A stretch of 64,000 nucleotides of DNA from Terriglobus roseus DSM 18391 (GTDB lineage Bacteria > Acidobacteriota > Terriglobia > Terriglobales > Acidobacteriaceae). Shown one piece after another: positions 8,534-17,900 of the stretch; position 1 is the first letter of the stretch; every line of letters begins with the position of its first letter. The notes beneath the pieces were generated by a model, which saw only the letters and a program-made list of their open reading frames with translations, searched no databases and was not told the DNA's origin. The stretch covers positions 682,001 to 746,000 of the forward strand of contig NC_018014.1 of assembly GCF_000265425.1 (NCBI RefSeq), given 5' to 3'. Made by a program: the position numbers and the translations under genes.

Positions 8534-9684
8534 AGGCCTCCTGTGCCTGACGGATTGATGCTGCGATTGACCTGCTTTTCGCGATAAAGCACGATGTCGC
8601 TGGCGTGCAGCAGGTCTTCCACAGTCATGTCGGCTCCGCGCCGCGTGACCATGCCCACACTGACTGAGACGGAGAAGACGTGGCCACCCATGGTTCGCAT
8701 CTGCAGGCTGTCGATGGCGTTGCGGACGCGTGCAGTTACCAGGGCCGCGGTCGTTTCATCCGCGTCCGGCAGCAGGACAAAGAATTCGTCGCCGCCCAGC
8801 CGTGTTGCGATGTCGACGGACCGAAGGCTGGCCTGCAGAACACCGGCGACGGCGCACAGCGATGAGTCGCCTGCGGCGTGACCAAGTTCATCATTGATGA
8901 GTTTAAAGCGGTCGATATCCATCATGAGCGCGGAGCAGGGAAGGTTCTTGCGGGCTGCACGCTGCAGTTCGCGCCTGGCGATCAGTTCGAGCACCCGGCG
9001 GTTGTACAGACCGGTCAGGGGATCGGTCATGGCGCTCTGTTCCAGCTCGGCATGGACTCGGAGGCTGTCCATCCATAGGTAGCAGAGGGCAAGACCGGCG
9101 ATGGTGACGACCCCGAGCCAGGAAAACAGCACATCCCCGTTCGCCTTCTGCACCTCCACGGTGAACCGCAAGAACCCAAAGAAGGAATGCAGGCCCAGTA
9201 GAGCAGCCATGCTGCGCATCGCGGGACGGATCACAGGCTCGCGCACTCTTAGCAGTGCCGTGATGAGGGCCACGTACATCACCAGCATCACCAGCGACGC
9301 TTCCTGAACGCGGAAGATGAGGTTCGGTTGCCAGTAGGTGTAATAAGCGAAGTTGCAGACGGTGGTCACATCCAGCGCCAGCAGATAAGTCCAGGTCCTG
9401 TTCCGCTGTGCTGTTGTCGCGCAGATGGCGTAGTGCGTCAACGCGCCGAAGAGCATGAAGAAAAAATTGCCCAGAATGATGGAGCAAAACGGCGGGATAA
9501 CGCCACGCTCGGCCTGCAGCGCAAGCCCGATCCCGGAACAAAAGTAGGCGGCGGCAAACCACATGGCGCCGGGGTCTCGCCGCTGCTTTCTCTGCCGCTG
9601 AAAGGCAAGCAGGATCACCCCGCCCAAGAAGATGAGCAGCCCGGCCTGCATCGAAAAGAGAGTGCGTCGGTCCATTTGGCTCAT
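8494..9684 (-). CDS. Membrane diguanylate cyclase with intact I-site
   Basis: A 396-residue protein with about six predicted membrane segments in the first 205 residues, then a GGDEF domain. Motif LGGDEFFVLLPD (GGDEF at about 307-311) is intact, and an RSVD inhibitory site sits five residues upstream, so product feedback by c-di-GMP is expected. Substrate-side MMDIDRFKLINDELGH is also present. I use the ATG at 9684; an upstream TTG at 9711 and the next ATG at 9675 are alternatives. It lies 57 bp after a paralogue of the same architecture, same strand. The membrane domain senses something unknown. Confidence 0.85.
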   Translation of the reverse strand: MSQMDRRTLFSMQAGLLIFLGGVILLAFQRQRKQRRDPGAMWFAAAYFCSGIGLALQAERGVIPPFCSIILGNFFFMLFGALTHYAICATTAQRNRTWTYLLALDVTTVCNFAYYTYWQPNLIFRVQEASLVMLVMYVALITALLRVREPVIRPAMRSMAALLGLHSFFGFLRFTVEVQKANGDVLFSWLGVVTIAGLALCYLWMDSLRVHAELEQSAMTDPLTGLYNRRVLELIARRELQRAARKNLPCSALMMDIDRFKLINDELGHAAGDSSLCAVAGVLQASLRSVDIATRLGGDEFFVLLPDADETTAALVTARVRNAIDSLQMRTMGGHVFSVSVSVGMVTRRGADMTVEDLLHASDIVLYREKQVNRSINPSGTGGLQAGGAQVQPSNA

Positions 9685-9741
9685 TGCCCATCGCCTGCCG
9701 GGCAACCACAAAATTATCAGTTCGGAGGCGCGGCTTGTTAA

Positions 9742-10926
9742 CTATTGCGCGGGAGGGGCGACCCTGGGTTCTCCGTCGCTCTCTTCCCGGAGAGCGGCAC
9801 GCGCTCCGTGCAAGCTTGCGCCGCGCCTCTTTTGCTTCTCGCGGAAGAGCACGATATCGCTGGCGTGCATGAGGTCGCCGATGGTGGTGGCTTCGCCGTG
9901 CAGGGTGACGCAGCCGATGCTCGCGGAGACCGCAAAGCGTTTATCCCAAGGACTGAGAAGCACGAGACCGGCCAGTGCGAGGTGAATCTGCGCGGCGATT
10001 GCGGCTGCTGCGGCTTCATCATGATCCGGCAGCAGCAGAAAGAACTCGTCGCCACCGACGCGGACACCCCGGTCGCACACGCTCTGCACCACGCCGGCGA
10101 TGGCGCGCAGGGCAGAGTCGCCGGCGGCGTGGCCCTGGGTGTCGTTGATCTCCTTGAAGCGATCGACGTCGAGCATGATAGCCGAGGAGGGTCTGCCGGC
10201 AAGGGCGGCCCGCCGTATTTCGTGCACGCCGATCACATCCAGTGCCCTCCGATTGTAGAGGCCGGTGAGCGGGTCGGTCATGGCCAGGTACTCCATCTGT
10301 TCCTGCTCCCGGAGGCTTTCCGCCCACAGGTAGCTCAACGCAACGCCGCCGATGGTGAGGATGTTCATGCCGCTGAACCAGAGGCTGGTTCCCGTGTAGC
10401 GCCACACCAGTAAGCGCGCCGCGTTGACCACGATGTGGAGTGCGAAGAGCCCCATCATGGCCCGCAAGGCTGGTTGAATCACCCGCTCTTTCGCCTGACC
10501 CAACAGCCAGATCAGCGCGCCATACATCAGTGCCGTTACGATGCCGGATGCCAAGGATCGCAGCGGCCAGCTTGGCGAGATCCAGGTCCAGTAGGAGAAG
10601 GCTGCGACGGTCGCAGCGTCTGCTGCCAGCAAGGCCATCCACAGGCGCGCGCGCTGTCCCGTTGCTTCCGCAAGACCGCGGCAGGCGAGACCACAGAACG
10701 CGAGCAGGAGTGTGTTGCCGAGGATTGTGGTGGTTTGCGGGTAAGGCGAGTGCTCCACTGCCAGCAATTCCAGGCCGAGGCCGCTGGTAAGGTATGCCGC
10801 GGCCAGCCACCATGCACTGTTGTCGCCGCGCTTCCGCCGGTATCGGCGGTAGGCGAAGAGGATGACGCCGCTCATCAGCATGAGTAGCGCAGCCTGAATC
10901 ACGAAAACAGTTCTGTGTTCCAGCAA
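9742..10926 (-). CDS. Membrane diguanylate cyclase, paralogue lacking the I-site
   Basis: A 394-residue paralogue of the following gene: six or so membrane segments, then a GGDEF domain with VGGDEFFLLLPDHDE and MLDVDRFKEINDTQGH. Unlike its neighbour, the position of the RxxD inhibitory site reads SVCD, so feedback inhibition should be weakened. I suggest the TTG at 10926 because it aligns with the start of the neighbour's first membrane helix and has GAAGG upstream; another TTG at 11034 would add 36 Cys/Pro-rich residues. Same strand and likely same transcript as the next cyclase. Together they make c-di-GMP in response to membrane signals. Confidence 0.82.
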   Translation of the reverse strand: MLEHRTVFVIQAALLMLMSGVILFAYRRYRRKRGDNSAWWLAAAYLTSGLGLELLAVEHSPYPQTTTILGNTLLLAFCGLACRGLAEATGQRARLWMALLAADAATVAAFSYWTWISPSWPLRSLASGIVTALMYGALIWLLGQAKERVIQPALRAMMGLFALHIVVNAARLLVWRYTGTSLWFSGMNILTIGGVALSYLWAESLREQEQMEYLAMTDPLTGLYNRRALDVIGVHEIRRAALAGRPSSAIMLDVDRFKEINDTQGHAAGDSALRAIAGVVQSVCDRGVRVGGDEFFLLLPDHDEAAAAAIAAQIHLALAGLVLLSPWDKRFAVSASIGCVTLHGEATTIGDLMHASDIVLFREKQKRRGASLHGARAALREESDGEPRVAPPAQ

Positions 10927-11223
10927 CTTAGAACCTTCGTGGGCGTACGTGAATCGTTCGACGAAGAAGTACTCTCCGACTCTACCAAAGCATGCTGTCG
11001 GACATTGGGGTTGTGGGCAGGGAGTCAACAGCAATCCGAAGGTAGCGGTGGCACTCCCTCCGGCCAGGGGACGGCGTGGGGATCGGATTGGGTTTGATTC
11101 GCTTTCTTCTCGCCTGGGGCGCGGTCGTCTCGCTGGCTGCTTCGCTGTTCAGGCGCTGTGCAGGAGTTTCGGGGCGGGAGGACGCAAGGGGACTTCGATC
11201 CGCGCTGCTAGACTTTATAGGCC

Positions 11224-13920
11224 ATGCGTCACTTAACTGGAAGCCAGATTCGCGAAGATTTTCTGCGGTTTTTTGAGGAGAAAGGGCACCGTCGTGTCCA
11301 CTCCTCGTCGCTCGTCCCCCACAACGACCCAACGCTGCTGTTCGCCAACGCCGGCATGAACCAGTTCAAGGACGTCTTCCTGGGCGCGGAACAGCGTGCG
11401 TACGTGCGCGCCACCACCTCGCAGAAGTGCGTCCGCGCGGGCGGCAAGCATAACGACCTGGAGAATGTGGGCTTCACGCGCCGTCACCACACCTTCTTCG
11501 AGATGCTGGGGAACTTCAGCTTTGGCGACTACTTCAAGCAGGACGCGATCGCCTATGCGTGGGAGCTGCTGACGTCGCCGGACTGGTTCGGGATCGACAA
11601 GGACCGGCTGTACGTCACAATCTTCGAGGGTGATGCGCAGACCCCGCGCGACGACGAGGCTGAGCAGTTCTGGCTGGCCGCAGGCGTGCCGAAGAACCGC
11701 ATCTACGAGCTGGGCGCGAAGGACAACTTCTGGCAGATGGGCGAGACCGGCCCCTGCGGCCCATGCTCGGAGATCTACTTTGATCTGGGTCTTGAGGCGA
11801 GCGAGACGGGCGAAGACAAGCCCTTTGGCGAAGACGACCAGCGCTACATGGAGATCTGGAACCTCGTCTTCATGCAGTTTGACCGGCAGGTCAGCGCCGG
11901 CGGCGAGGTGGAGTTGCTGCCGCTGCCGAAGCCCAGCATCGATACCGGCATGGGCCTTGAGCGCATCGCGTGCGTGCTGCAAGGCAAGCTTTCGAACTAC
12001 CAAAGCGATCTGTTTGTGCCGCTGATCGCGAAGGCGATCGAGCTGACCGGCTTCCAGGCGTTGACCGCGGAAGAGGGTGCGGTGGTCGATATGAAGGGCG
12101 CTGCGAGCCTGCGGATCATTGCGGATCATGCGCGTGCGGCGACGTTCCTGATTGCCGATGGTGTGAATCCGGCGAATGAAGGCCGCGGCTATGTGCTGCG
12201 CAAGATTCTTCGTCGCGGCATTCGTCACGGACGGCTGCTTGGCCAGGAGCAGCCCTTCATGCACCAGATGGTCTATGCCGTTCGCGATGAGATGCAGGTG
12301 GCTTATCCCGAACTTGTTGATGTTGCCGATCGTGTTGCGAAGACCGTGCTGCAGGAAGAGCAGCAGTTTGCGCGGACCCTGCAGCTTGGGCTGGTTCGTA
12401 TGACGAACGAGGTTCTGCAGGATGGCGCTCAGGCGTTTTCGCTGTATGAGACCTTTGGCATGCCGCTCGACTTTATGACCGATGCTGCGCGCGATGCGGG
12501 CGTTGCGTTCGACATGGTCGGCTTTGAGCGCGCGAAGGAAGAAGAGCAGGCGCGTGCTCGATCGTCCTGGAAGGGTGGTTCGCAGAAGACGGCGAGCCCG
12601 GTCTATCGCGAGCTTGGGAAGACGGAGTTTCTTGGGTACGGCGGTCTTCGTGCCGATGACGCGGTTGTTCTTGCGTTGGTGAAGAACGGTGAAGGCGTCA
12701 ACGTGCTGATGCCGGGTGATGAGGGTGAGGTGGTGCTTAATCGCACCAGCTTCTACGCGGACTCGGGCGGACAGGTGGGCGATACCGGCTGGTTATATCC
12801 CACAGACCACACGGGCGCGCTGGCCGATGTCCATGGCTGCACGAAGCCGGTGCAGGGCGTGTTTGCGCACAAGGTTACGGTGCGCCGGGCGATTGCCGTG
12901 GGGGATGTGCTTGACGCCGTGGTCGACGGTGCGGAGCGGGCTGCGACGATTCGGAATCACACGGGAACGCACCTGCTACAGGCGGCGTTGCGCGAGGTGC
13001 TGGGAACGCATGTGAAGCAGGCTGGATCGCTGAATAACCGGTCGCGTCTGCGTTTCGACTTCTCGCACTTTACGCAGGTGGCTGACGAAGAGTTGCAGGA
13101 CGTTGAGGACATCATCAACCGCGAGGTGATGGGGAACACGAAGGTCGAGACCTTTGTGGATGTGCCGATCGACGTGGCGGTGAATGAGTTCAAGGCCACG
13201 GCGCTCTTCGGTGAGAAGTATGGCGACAAGGTTCGCGTCGTGAAGATCGGCGACTTCTCCACGGAGCTTTGCGGTGGTATTCATACCACCGCGACGGGTG
13301 AGATTGGCCTGATCAAGCTGACGGGCGAATCGTCGGTGTCGAGCGGCATCCGGCGTCTCGAGGCTGTTACGGGCACCGGTTCGCTGGCGGAGTTCCGCCG
13401 TGACTTCGATCTGGCAAAGGTTGCGGGATCGCTCATTGGCGGCAGCTCGGAGTATCCGGCGGTTGCGCTGCAGGCGAAGCTGAACGCGCAGGAGGAAGAG
13501 CTGAAGAAGCTGCGCCGTGAGTTGGACCAGGCGCGCATGAAGTCGGCGTCGGCTGCAAGTGAGAACGCGGCGGAGTCGGCCATTGAGGTGAAGGGCGTCA
13601 AGGTGCTGGCGCAGAAGGTGAGCGGTCTGGATCGCAACCAGATGCGGTCGCTCGCAGATACGCTGCGCAGCCGTCTTGGTTCTGGCGTTGTGGTGCTGGG
13701 CGCTGCGACAGAGGATGGCAAGGTTGCGCTGATCGCTGCTGTGACGAAGGATCTGGTGGGCAAGGTGCAGGCGGGCAAGATCGTTGGCGCGTTGGCCGCG
13801 AAGGTTGGCGGCAAAGGCGGCGGACGGCCTGATCTTGCAGAGGCGGGTGGCACCGATCCTTCGCAACTGGACGCTGCGCTGGCAGCCGCTGCGGCGACTG
13901 TCGGCGACCTCATCGGCTAA
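11224..13920 (+). CDS. alaS: Alanine--tRNA ligase
   Basis: A full-length 898-residue class II synthetase that charges tRNA-Ala. The N-terminal catalytic core begins [22 protein letters not shown] with [19 protein letters not shown]. The editing domain holds the zinc-binding HTGTH motif near residue 578 and the CGGIH motif near 683. A coiled coil (about 755-795) precedes the C-terminal DHHA1-type Gly-rich end ([17 protein letters not shown]). Gene stands alone, with a hairpin just downstream. Length and motifs are standard. Confidence 0.98.
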   Translation: MRHLTGSQIREDFLRFFEEKGHRRVHSSSLVPHNDPTLLFANAGMNQFKDVFLGAEQRAYVRATTSQKCVRAGGKHNDLENVGFTRRHHTFFEMLGNFSFGDYFKQDAIAYAWELLTSPDWFGIDKDRLYVTIFEGDAQTPRDDEAEQFWLAAGVPKNRIYELGAKDNFWQMGETGPCGPCSEIYFDLGLEASETGEDKPFGEDDQRYMEIWNLVFMQFDRQVSAGGEVELLPLPKPSIDTGMGLERIACVLQGKLSNYQSDLFVPLIAKAIELTGFQALTAEEGAVVDMKGAASLRIIADHARAATFLIADGVNPANEGRGYVLRKILRRGIRHGRLLGQEQPFMHQMVYAVRDEMQVAYPELVDVADRVAKTVLQEEQQFARTLQLGLVRMTNEVLQDGAQAFSLYETFGMPLDFMTDAARDAGVAFDMVGFERAKEEEQARARSSWKGGSQKTASPVYRELGKTEFLGYGGLRADDAVVLALVKNGEGVNVLMPGDEGEVVLNRTSFYADSGGQVGDTGWLYPTDHTGALADVHGCTKPVQGVFAHKVTVRRAIAVGDVLDAVVDGAERAATIRNHTGTHLLQAALREVLGTHVKQAGSLNNRSRLRFDFSHFTQVADEELQDVEDIINREVMGNTKVETFVDVPIDVAVNEFKATALFGEKYGDKVRVVKIGDFSTELCGGIHTTATGEIGLIKLTGESSVSSGIRRLEAVTGTGSLAEFRRDFDLAKVAGSLIGGSSEYPAVALQAKLNAQEEELKKLRRELDQARMKSASAASENAAESAIEVKGVKVLAQKVSGLDRNQMRSLADTLRSRLGSGVVVLGAATEDGKVALIAAVTKDLVGKVQAGKIVGALAAKVGGKGGGRPDLAEAGGTDPSQLDAALAAAAATVGDLIG

Positions 13921-13931
13921 GCAGCAACGAA

Positions 13932-13957
13932 CCCACGTCTCAGAATCGAGACGTGGG
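13932..13957 (+). terminator. Hairpin after alaS, also a member of the TGGGGCACCC repeat family
   Basis: Perfect 10-bp stem (13932-13941 with 13948-13957, six-base loop) 11 bases after the alaS stop, followed by GCACCCGCTTTT. It may terminate alaS, yet it has the exact CCCA-stem-TGGGGCACCC frame of the repeats at 26.8-27.3 kb, so it is also an isolated repeat copy. Confidence 0.6.
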
Positions 13958-13994
13958 GCACCCGCTTTTGTCACTTCTCGAGTAGAGTGTTGCC

Positions 13995-14672
13995 ATGCTT
14001 GAAGTGCATCCGCCGCATAAGCCTATCCACGGTACGGGCGAATTCTTCCTTCACCTGTTCACCATCACGATCGGCTTGCTGATCGCGGTGGGGATTGAAG
14101 CGGGCGTGGAGCGCTGGCACCATCACGAACTGGCCGAAAGTGCACGCGCCAGCATGAACGCAGAGATCCGGCGCAACGCCACCAAGGTGAACGACGCCGT
14201 CGCTAACATTGAGAAAGAACAAGATGTCATGCGGCGCAACTCGGATGCCATCGCTGTCGTGCAGTCCGATCCAAAGGGCAAACATGACCTCAACCTGGAG
14301 GCCACGTACAACATCACCGGGCTCGACAAGACGGCGTGGCTCACCGCAGGCGCCACGTCCGCGCTCAGCTACATGCCCTACGAGGATGCCAAGAAGTTGA
14401 GCGGGATCTACAAGGACATGGATGTCTTCGAGCGCCGGCAGGAGACTATTGCGGTAGATTCGTCTCGCTTCTTCGGCCTCATCGGTCGCTACCAAATTGG
14501 CAAGCGAGACGTATCGCAGGAAGCCGCCGACAGCCTGGCAGAAATCTGCGGCGTCTGGCAGGGGGACCTGGTGCAACTTCATATCGCGGCGAAGGTGCTG
14601 CAAGAAGAGCAAAACGCTTACCTGCAGGGCCGCGAGCCGTTCCAGAACCTGTCCGAGAAGTACGGCAAGTAG
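13995..14672 (+). CDS. Hypothetical single-pass membrane protein
   Basis: A 225-residue protein of unknown function. It has a short cytoplasmic start with PHKPIHGTGEFFLHLFTITIGLLIAVGIEAGVE, of which about residues 17-38 form one membrane helix, followed by a soluble, helix-rich region with coiled-coil tendency (residues 45-80 and 175-215). This organisation, with the conserved PIHGxGEFFLHL-type opening, recurs in acidobacterial membrane proteins of unknown role. No clear Shine-Dalgarno precedes the ATG. The SIMPL gene follows 71 bp later on the same strand. Confidence 0.65.
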   Translation: MLEVHPPHKPIHGTGEFFLHLFTITIGLLIAVGIEAGVERWHHHELAESARASMNAEIRRNATKVNDAVANIEKEQDVMRRNSDAIAVVQSDPKGKHDLNLEATYNITGLDKTAWLTAGATSALSYMPYEDAKKLSGIYKDMDVFERRQETIAVDSSRFFGLIGRYQIGKRDVSQEAADSLAEICGVWQGDLVQLHIAAKVLQEEQNAYLQGREPFQNLSEKYGK

Positions 14673-14743
14673 TTACAGTAGCTGGACGAGCTGGATGCTA
14701 AAGTGAGAGACCGGATTGGCTGATACAGCTTCGGAGCGATGAC

Positions 14744-15517
14744 GTGGACGATCGGAAGTCACTGGTAACGACGGCGCTGGCGCTTGGCGGCACACTGGGT
14801 GTGAGCCTTGTGATCGCCGGCTGGGTGATGGGTTCGCAGATCAAGGCGACCAAGCTCAGCGACCGCTATGTGACGGTCAAAGGCCTTGTCGAGCGCACGG
14901 TCAAGTCGGACACCGGCATCTGGAACGTCGCGTTCAAGGAGGCCGGTAACGACCTGCCGCCGGTCTTCGCGAAGAGCCAGGCGGATAAGCAGGCCATCAT
15001 GGACTTCTTTGCCAAGCAGGGCTTTACGGGGACTGAGGTCTCCGTTGGGCAGATCCAGGTCACGGATACCCAGGCGAACGAGTACGGCGGCAACCAGGCG
15101 CGGAATCGCTACATTGTGCAGCAGACCGTTACGCTGACCACGCATGACGTCGACAAGTTGCAGCACGCGGGACAGAACACGGCAGACCTTGTGCAGGCTG
15201 GCATCGTGGTTGGTGGCAACCAGTTTGGCGGAGGTTCCGGCATCTCGTACAAGTGGACGGGGCTGAATGCTCTGAAGCCGGACATGATAACGGAGGCGAC
15301 GCGCAATGCACGCGCCTCCGCCGATCGCTTTGCAGCGGACTCGGGCAGCCACGTGGGCGCGATTCGCACGGCGAATCAGGGAGTCTTCTCCATCTCGGCG
15401 GCAGGCCCTGCCGCAAGTACGACGGGCGGCGAAGAGGGTGGCGGCGGTCAGTCTGCGGACTCCACCGTGATGAAGCAGGTCCGCGTCGTTACGACCGTCG
15501 ACTATTACCTGCAGTAG
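14744..15517 (+). CDS. SIMPL (DUF541) domain protein
   Basis: A 257-residue protein starting with GTG at 14744 (GGAG upstream). One N-terminal membrane helix (about residues 9-30) anchors a periplasmic SIMPL/DUF541 domain, recognisable by YVTVKGLVERTVKSD, the central VGQIQVTD region and the late EATRNARASADRFAADSG helix. SIMPL proteins such as BP26 and YggE form oligomeric periplasmic assemblies, some linked to oxidative stress. The tail is Ser/Gly-rich before a final beta strand. Its TAG stop abuts the TAG of the opposing cysteine-rich gene, forming TAGCTA with no spacer. Confidence 0.82.
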   Translation: MDDRKSLVTTALALGGTLGVSLVIAGWVMGSQIKATKLSDRYVTVKGLVERTVKSDTGIWNVAFKEAGNDLPPVFAKSQADKQAIMDFFAKQGFTGTEVSVGQIQVTDTQANEYGGNQARNRYIVQQTVTLTTHDVDKLQHAGQNTADLVQAGIVVGGNQFGGGSGISYKWTGLNALKPDMITEATRNARASADRFAADSGSHVGAIRTANQGVFSISAAGPAASTTGGEEGGGGQSADSTVMKQVRVVTTVDYYLQ

Positions 15518-15787
15518 CTACCAGCAGTGAACAGAGGACGCGCGGCATCCACAGGCCACGCTATCTGAGCAGCAGCCGAAGGGCTGATCCTCTGGCGACA
15601 GCTCCGCATAGCATGCGCGACAGCGCTTCCGCTTTGGGTGCAGGACGCTGTTGCTCATCTGTTTCAGCGAAGCCGGCATGTGCGGATGCAGCACCGTGTC
15701 GCTGAACGTATGGCCCAGGTTCCGCAGCTTCTGCGGCAACGGCGTGCCGTGTGGATGGGGTTGCTGTGTGTGCTTGAACAGAGACAT
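15518..15787 (-). CDS. Small cysteine-rich protein, tandem copy 2
   Basis: An 89-residue protein, not recognised. The ATG at 15787 has a strong GGAGGA Shine-Dalgarno eight bases upstream, which is the main reason to call it a gene. The N-terminal half is His/Pro-rich (MSLFKHTQQPHPHG); the C-terminal 35 residues hold seven cysteines in the pattern CRACYAELSP...GCC...CGC...CW-stop. The same C-terminal pattern and the SLF-HT start occur in the gene 86 bp upstream, so the two are paralogues in one likely transcript. CxxC and CC pairs suggest metal binding or redox chemistry; no signal peptide is visible. Function unknown. Confidence 0.6.
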   Translation of the reverse strand: MSLFKHTQQPHPHGTPLPQKLRNLGHTFSDTVLHPHMPASLKQMSNSVLHPKRKRCRACYAELSPEDQPFGCCSDSVACGCRASSVHCW

Positions 15788-15873
15788 GGGTAACGTCCTC
15801 CGGGGCGTGACCGACATACCTTGCGACATAGTTGTAACGCCGCAAACCCTGCGTTGGCGAGAACTTTTCGGTG

Positions 15874-16131
15874 CTACCAGCAGCAGCGTTCGCTGAGGGC
15901 ACGCCAGCAACAGGCGTCCTTGTCCTCACAGCAGCCGTCTTTCGCCTCGTGCGGCAGCAGTTCTGCGTGGCAGACGTGACAGAGGAGGGTTCGCTCGCCC
16001 CACAGGCCGCGGCCGTCGTGGTCGCCCAGCATGCCGGATTGCTCCTCAGCCGGCTGATGCGTCTGGGAGTGCATCATCGCGTGGTGTTCCGGGGTGTTTG
16101 TGTGTCCAAAGAGGGAAGATGCTCGCCACAT
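15874..16131 (-). CDS. Small cysteine-rich protein, tandem copy 1
   Basis: An 85-residue protein, not recognised. Start ATG at 16131 has GGAGGG nine bases upstream. It opens MWRASSLFGHT, is His-rich through residue 40, and ends with CHVCHAELLP...GCCEDKDACCW...CCW-stop (eight cysteines). It aligns with the downstream 89-residue protein at SLF-HT, C-x2-C-x-AEL-x-P, GCC-x-D and the final CW. The gene lies 108 bp after the MerR-like/TPR gene on the same strand. A zinc-ribbon-like or copper-binding miniprotein is possible but unproven. Confidence 0.6.
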   Translation of the reverse strand: MWRASSLFGHTNTPEHHAMMHSQTHQPAEEQSGMLGDHDGRGLWGERTLLCHVCHAELLPHEAKDGCCEDKDACCWRALSERCCW

Positions 16132-16239
16132 ACCGCGCGCCCTCCATCGGCGCTGGAATGCACTTGCGAGAGTGTTCTAGTCCCAGGAATGGAGTGTTGG
16201 CAAGTCGCGATCAGGGCGTCTTGCAGTGCGAGATGCGGC

Positions 16240-17166
16240 CTAGGCCAGCTTGCCACCGCGGGTGACGATGCTGAGGCGTTCCGTGGCGAGCGTTCGCCGG
16301 GCCTGCATGCGGGCGTGGGTGGCCCATGGTCCCACCGGGTCCAGACGGACGTAGCAGAGCCAGTGACGGAGCGCCCTGCGGCGTTCGCCGGTGCGTTCGT
16401 AGGCGAGCGCCAGATTGTAGTGGGCGTCGGCGTACTGCGGCACCAGCTGGATGGCACGGGTGTAGGCGGCGATGGCCTCCGGCAGGCGGCGCAGCTCGTC
16501 GAGCACGTTGCCAAGGTCGAAGAAGGCAAGTGCGTAGTCCGGATCGATCTCGGCGGCGGTGCGGTAGCGCTGTTCCGCCTCAGTGAAGCGACGGTCGTTG
16601 TAGAGAATGGTGCCGAGGTTAATGGATGCGGCGGCGTGGCGCGGGCAGAGCTCCAGCACCTGCAGGTAGAGCGCGGCGGCCTCGGCCAGGGTCTCGGTCT
16701 TCTCTTCGAGCTGCACGGCACGCTGGAAGAACTCCTGCGCCTTTGCCTGGTCGCGCATGACCTGTTCGCGGGGAGGTTCGCGCTTGAGCAGGGAGAGTTC
16801 GCGACGGGGCGGTGCGTCGAAGTCGAAGGCAAGCTGCTGCGTCAGTGGATCCAGAAGAGCGCCACTGTGCCGGAAGACGAGCCGTGTGCCGCGCGAGACC
16901 GGTGCGGCCTCATGCAGGGGGTCGGCCATGCCGGCGATGCGCTGCATGGCTTCGACGGAGCTACGGATGGACCGGACGGTCAGGCGCTGCTCGCGCAGGT
17001 CACGCAGACTGCGCATGCCCGCGAGGTCGCGAATACTGAACTCGGTGGCGTTAGCGGAGATCAGGCCGGCACGCTGCCATGCCGCGATCTGCTTCTCAGG
17101 GACGCGTAGGATACGCGCCGCGTCCTGCCGCGAGTAGAGGGTAACAGGCGCTGTCATTGCCGGCAT
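16240..17166 (-). CDS. MerR-like DNA-binding domain fused to TPR repeats
   Basis: A 308-residue fusion. Residues about 8-75 look like a MerR-type winged helix (YSRQDAARILRVPEKQIAAWQRAGLI then SIRDLAGMRSLRDLREQ), and residues about 140-285 hold at least four TPR motifs (AASINLGTILYNDRRFTEAEQRYRTA; ALAFFDLGNVLDELRRLPEAIAAY; ADAHYNLALAYERTGERRRAL). I chose the ATG at 17166 because AGGAGC lies eight bases upstream. It leads a leftward group with the two cysteine-rich miniproteins. A regulator whose TPR part receives a protein partner is the natural reading; the target is unknown. Confidence 0.72.
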   Translation of the reverse strand: MPAMTAPVTLYSRQDAARILRVPEKQIAAWQRAGLISANATEFSIRDLAGMRSLRDLREQRLTVRSIRSSVEAMQRIAGMADPLHEAAPVSRGTRLVFRHSGALLDPLTQQLAFDFDAPPRRELSLLKREPPREQVMRDQAKAQEFFQRAVQLEEKTETLAEAAALYLQVLELCPRHAAASINLGTILYNDRRFTEAEQRYRTAAEIDPDYALAFFDLGNVLDELRRLPEAIAAYTRAIQLVPQYADAHYNLALAYERTGERRRALRHWLCYVRLDPVGPWATHARMQARRTLATERLSIVTRGGKLA

Positions 17167-17415
17167 CGTCTGCGCTCCTGGCCGCACGCACGGCGGGGGA
17201 AATCCCCGCGGACAGCGACCATGTGCCGAGTATGATGCCGCACCACACGGTAAGCAAGACGTTGTGAAGCACAGAAAGCAGAATCTAGTGGATAACTTGT
17301 ACCTGACTCGATACTTTTTATTTCCCGCGGATTACAGACAGGGTTTTCCACGGATTCGTGGCCCGCGACAGAGCCTTGCGCGCGTCTGAGTCAGACGGAA
17401 AAGCGAGAGAGGGAA

Positions 17416-17900
17416 CGGGAGGCCGGAGGGACTTCCACCGTTTGCGTTGCGGATGGGTGAGGCCTTAATGGAGCCGACGAACGGACTTGAACCGTTTGCG
17501 CTTCGCGAGTGTGAGGCCTAAGTGGAGCCGACGAACGGACTTGAACCGTTTGCGCTTCGCGTGTGTGAGGCCTTAATGGAGCCGACGAACGGACTTGAAC
17601 CGTTTGCGCTTCGCGAGTGTGAGGCCTAAGTGGAGCCGACGAACGGACTTGAACCGTTTGCGCTTCGCGTGTGTGAGGCCTTAATGGAGCCGACGAACGG
17701 ACTTGAACCGTTTGCGCTTCGCGTGTGTGAGGCCTTAATGGAGCCGACGAACGGACTTGAACCGTTTGCGCTTCGCGTGTGTGAGGCCTTAATGGAGCCG
17801 ACGAACGGACTTGAACCGTTTGCGCTTCGGGTGTGTGAGGCCTTAATGGAGCCGACGAACGGACTTGAACCGTTTGCGCTTCGCGTGTGTGAGGCCTTAA
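17416..17900 (-). repeat. 54-bp tandem array derived from the 3' end of tRNA-Thr
   Basis: Eight near-identical 54-bp units begin at 17470, 17524, 17578, 17632, 17686, 17740, 17794 and 17848, with a ninth degenerate unit at about 17416; the genuine tRNA 3' end at 17902 continues the exact phase. Each unit is the last 28 or so nucleotides of tRNA-Thr (T-arm, acceptor strand, CCA) plus a 26-bp spacer with TGCGCTTCGCG...GAGGCC. Units differ at a few spacer positions only. The array lies immediately downstream of the tRNA in its transcription direction. Because 54 is a multiple of three, several frames stay open through it, but these are not genes. Confidence 0.95.

Noticed and set aside
17416..17900. 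CRISPR array
   Set aside because: Units are contiguous with near-identical spacers that all match each other, each contains a tRNA end, and no cas gene is present.
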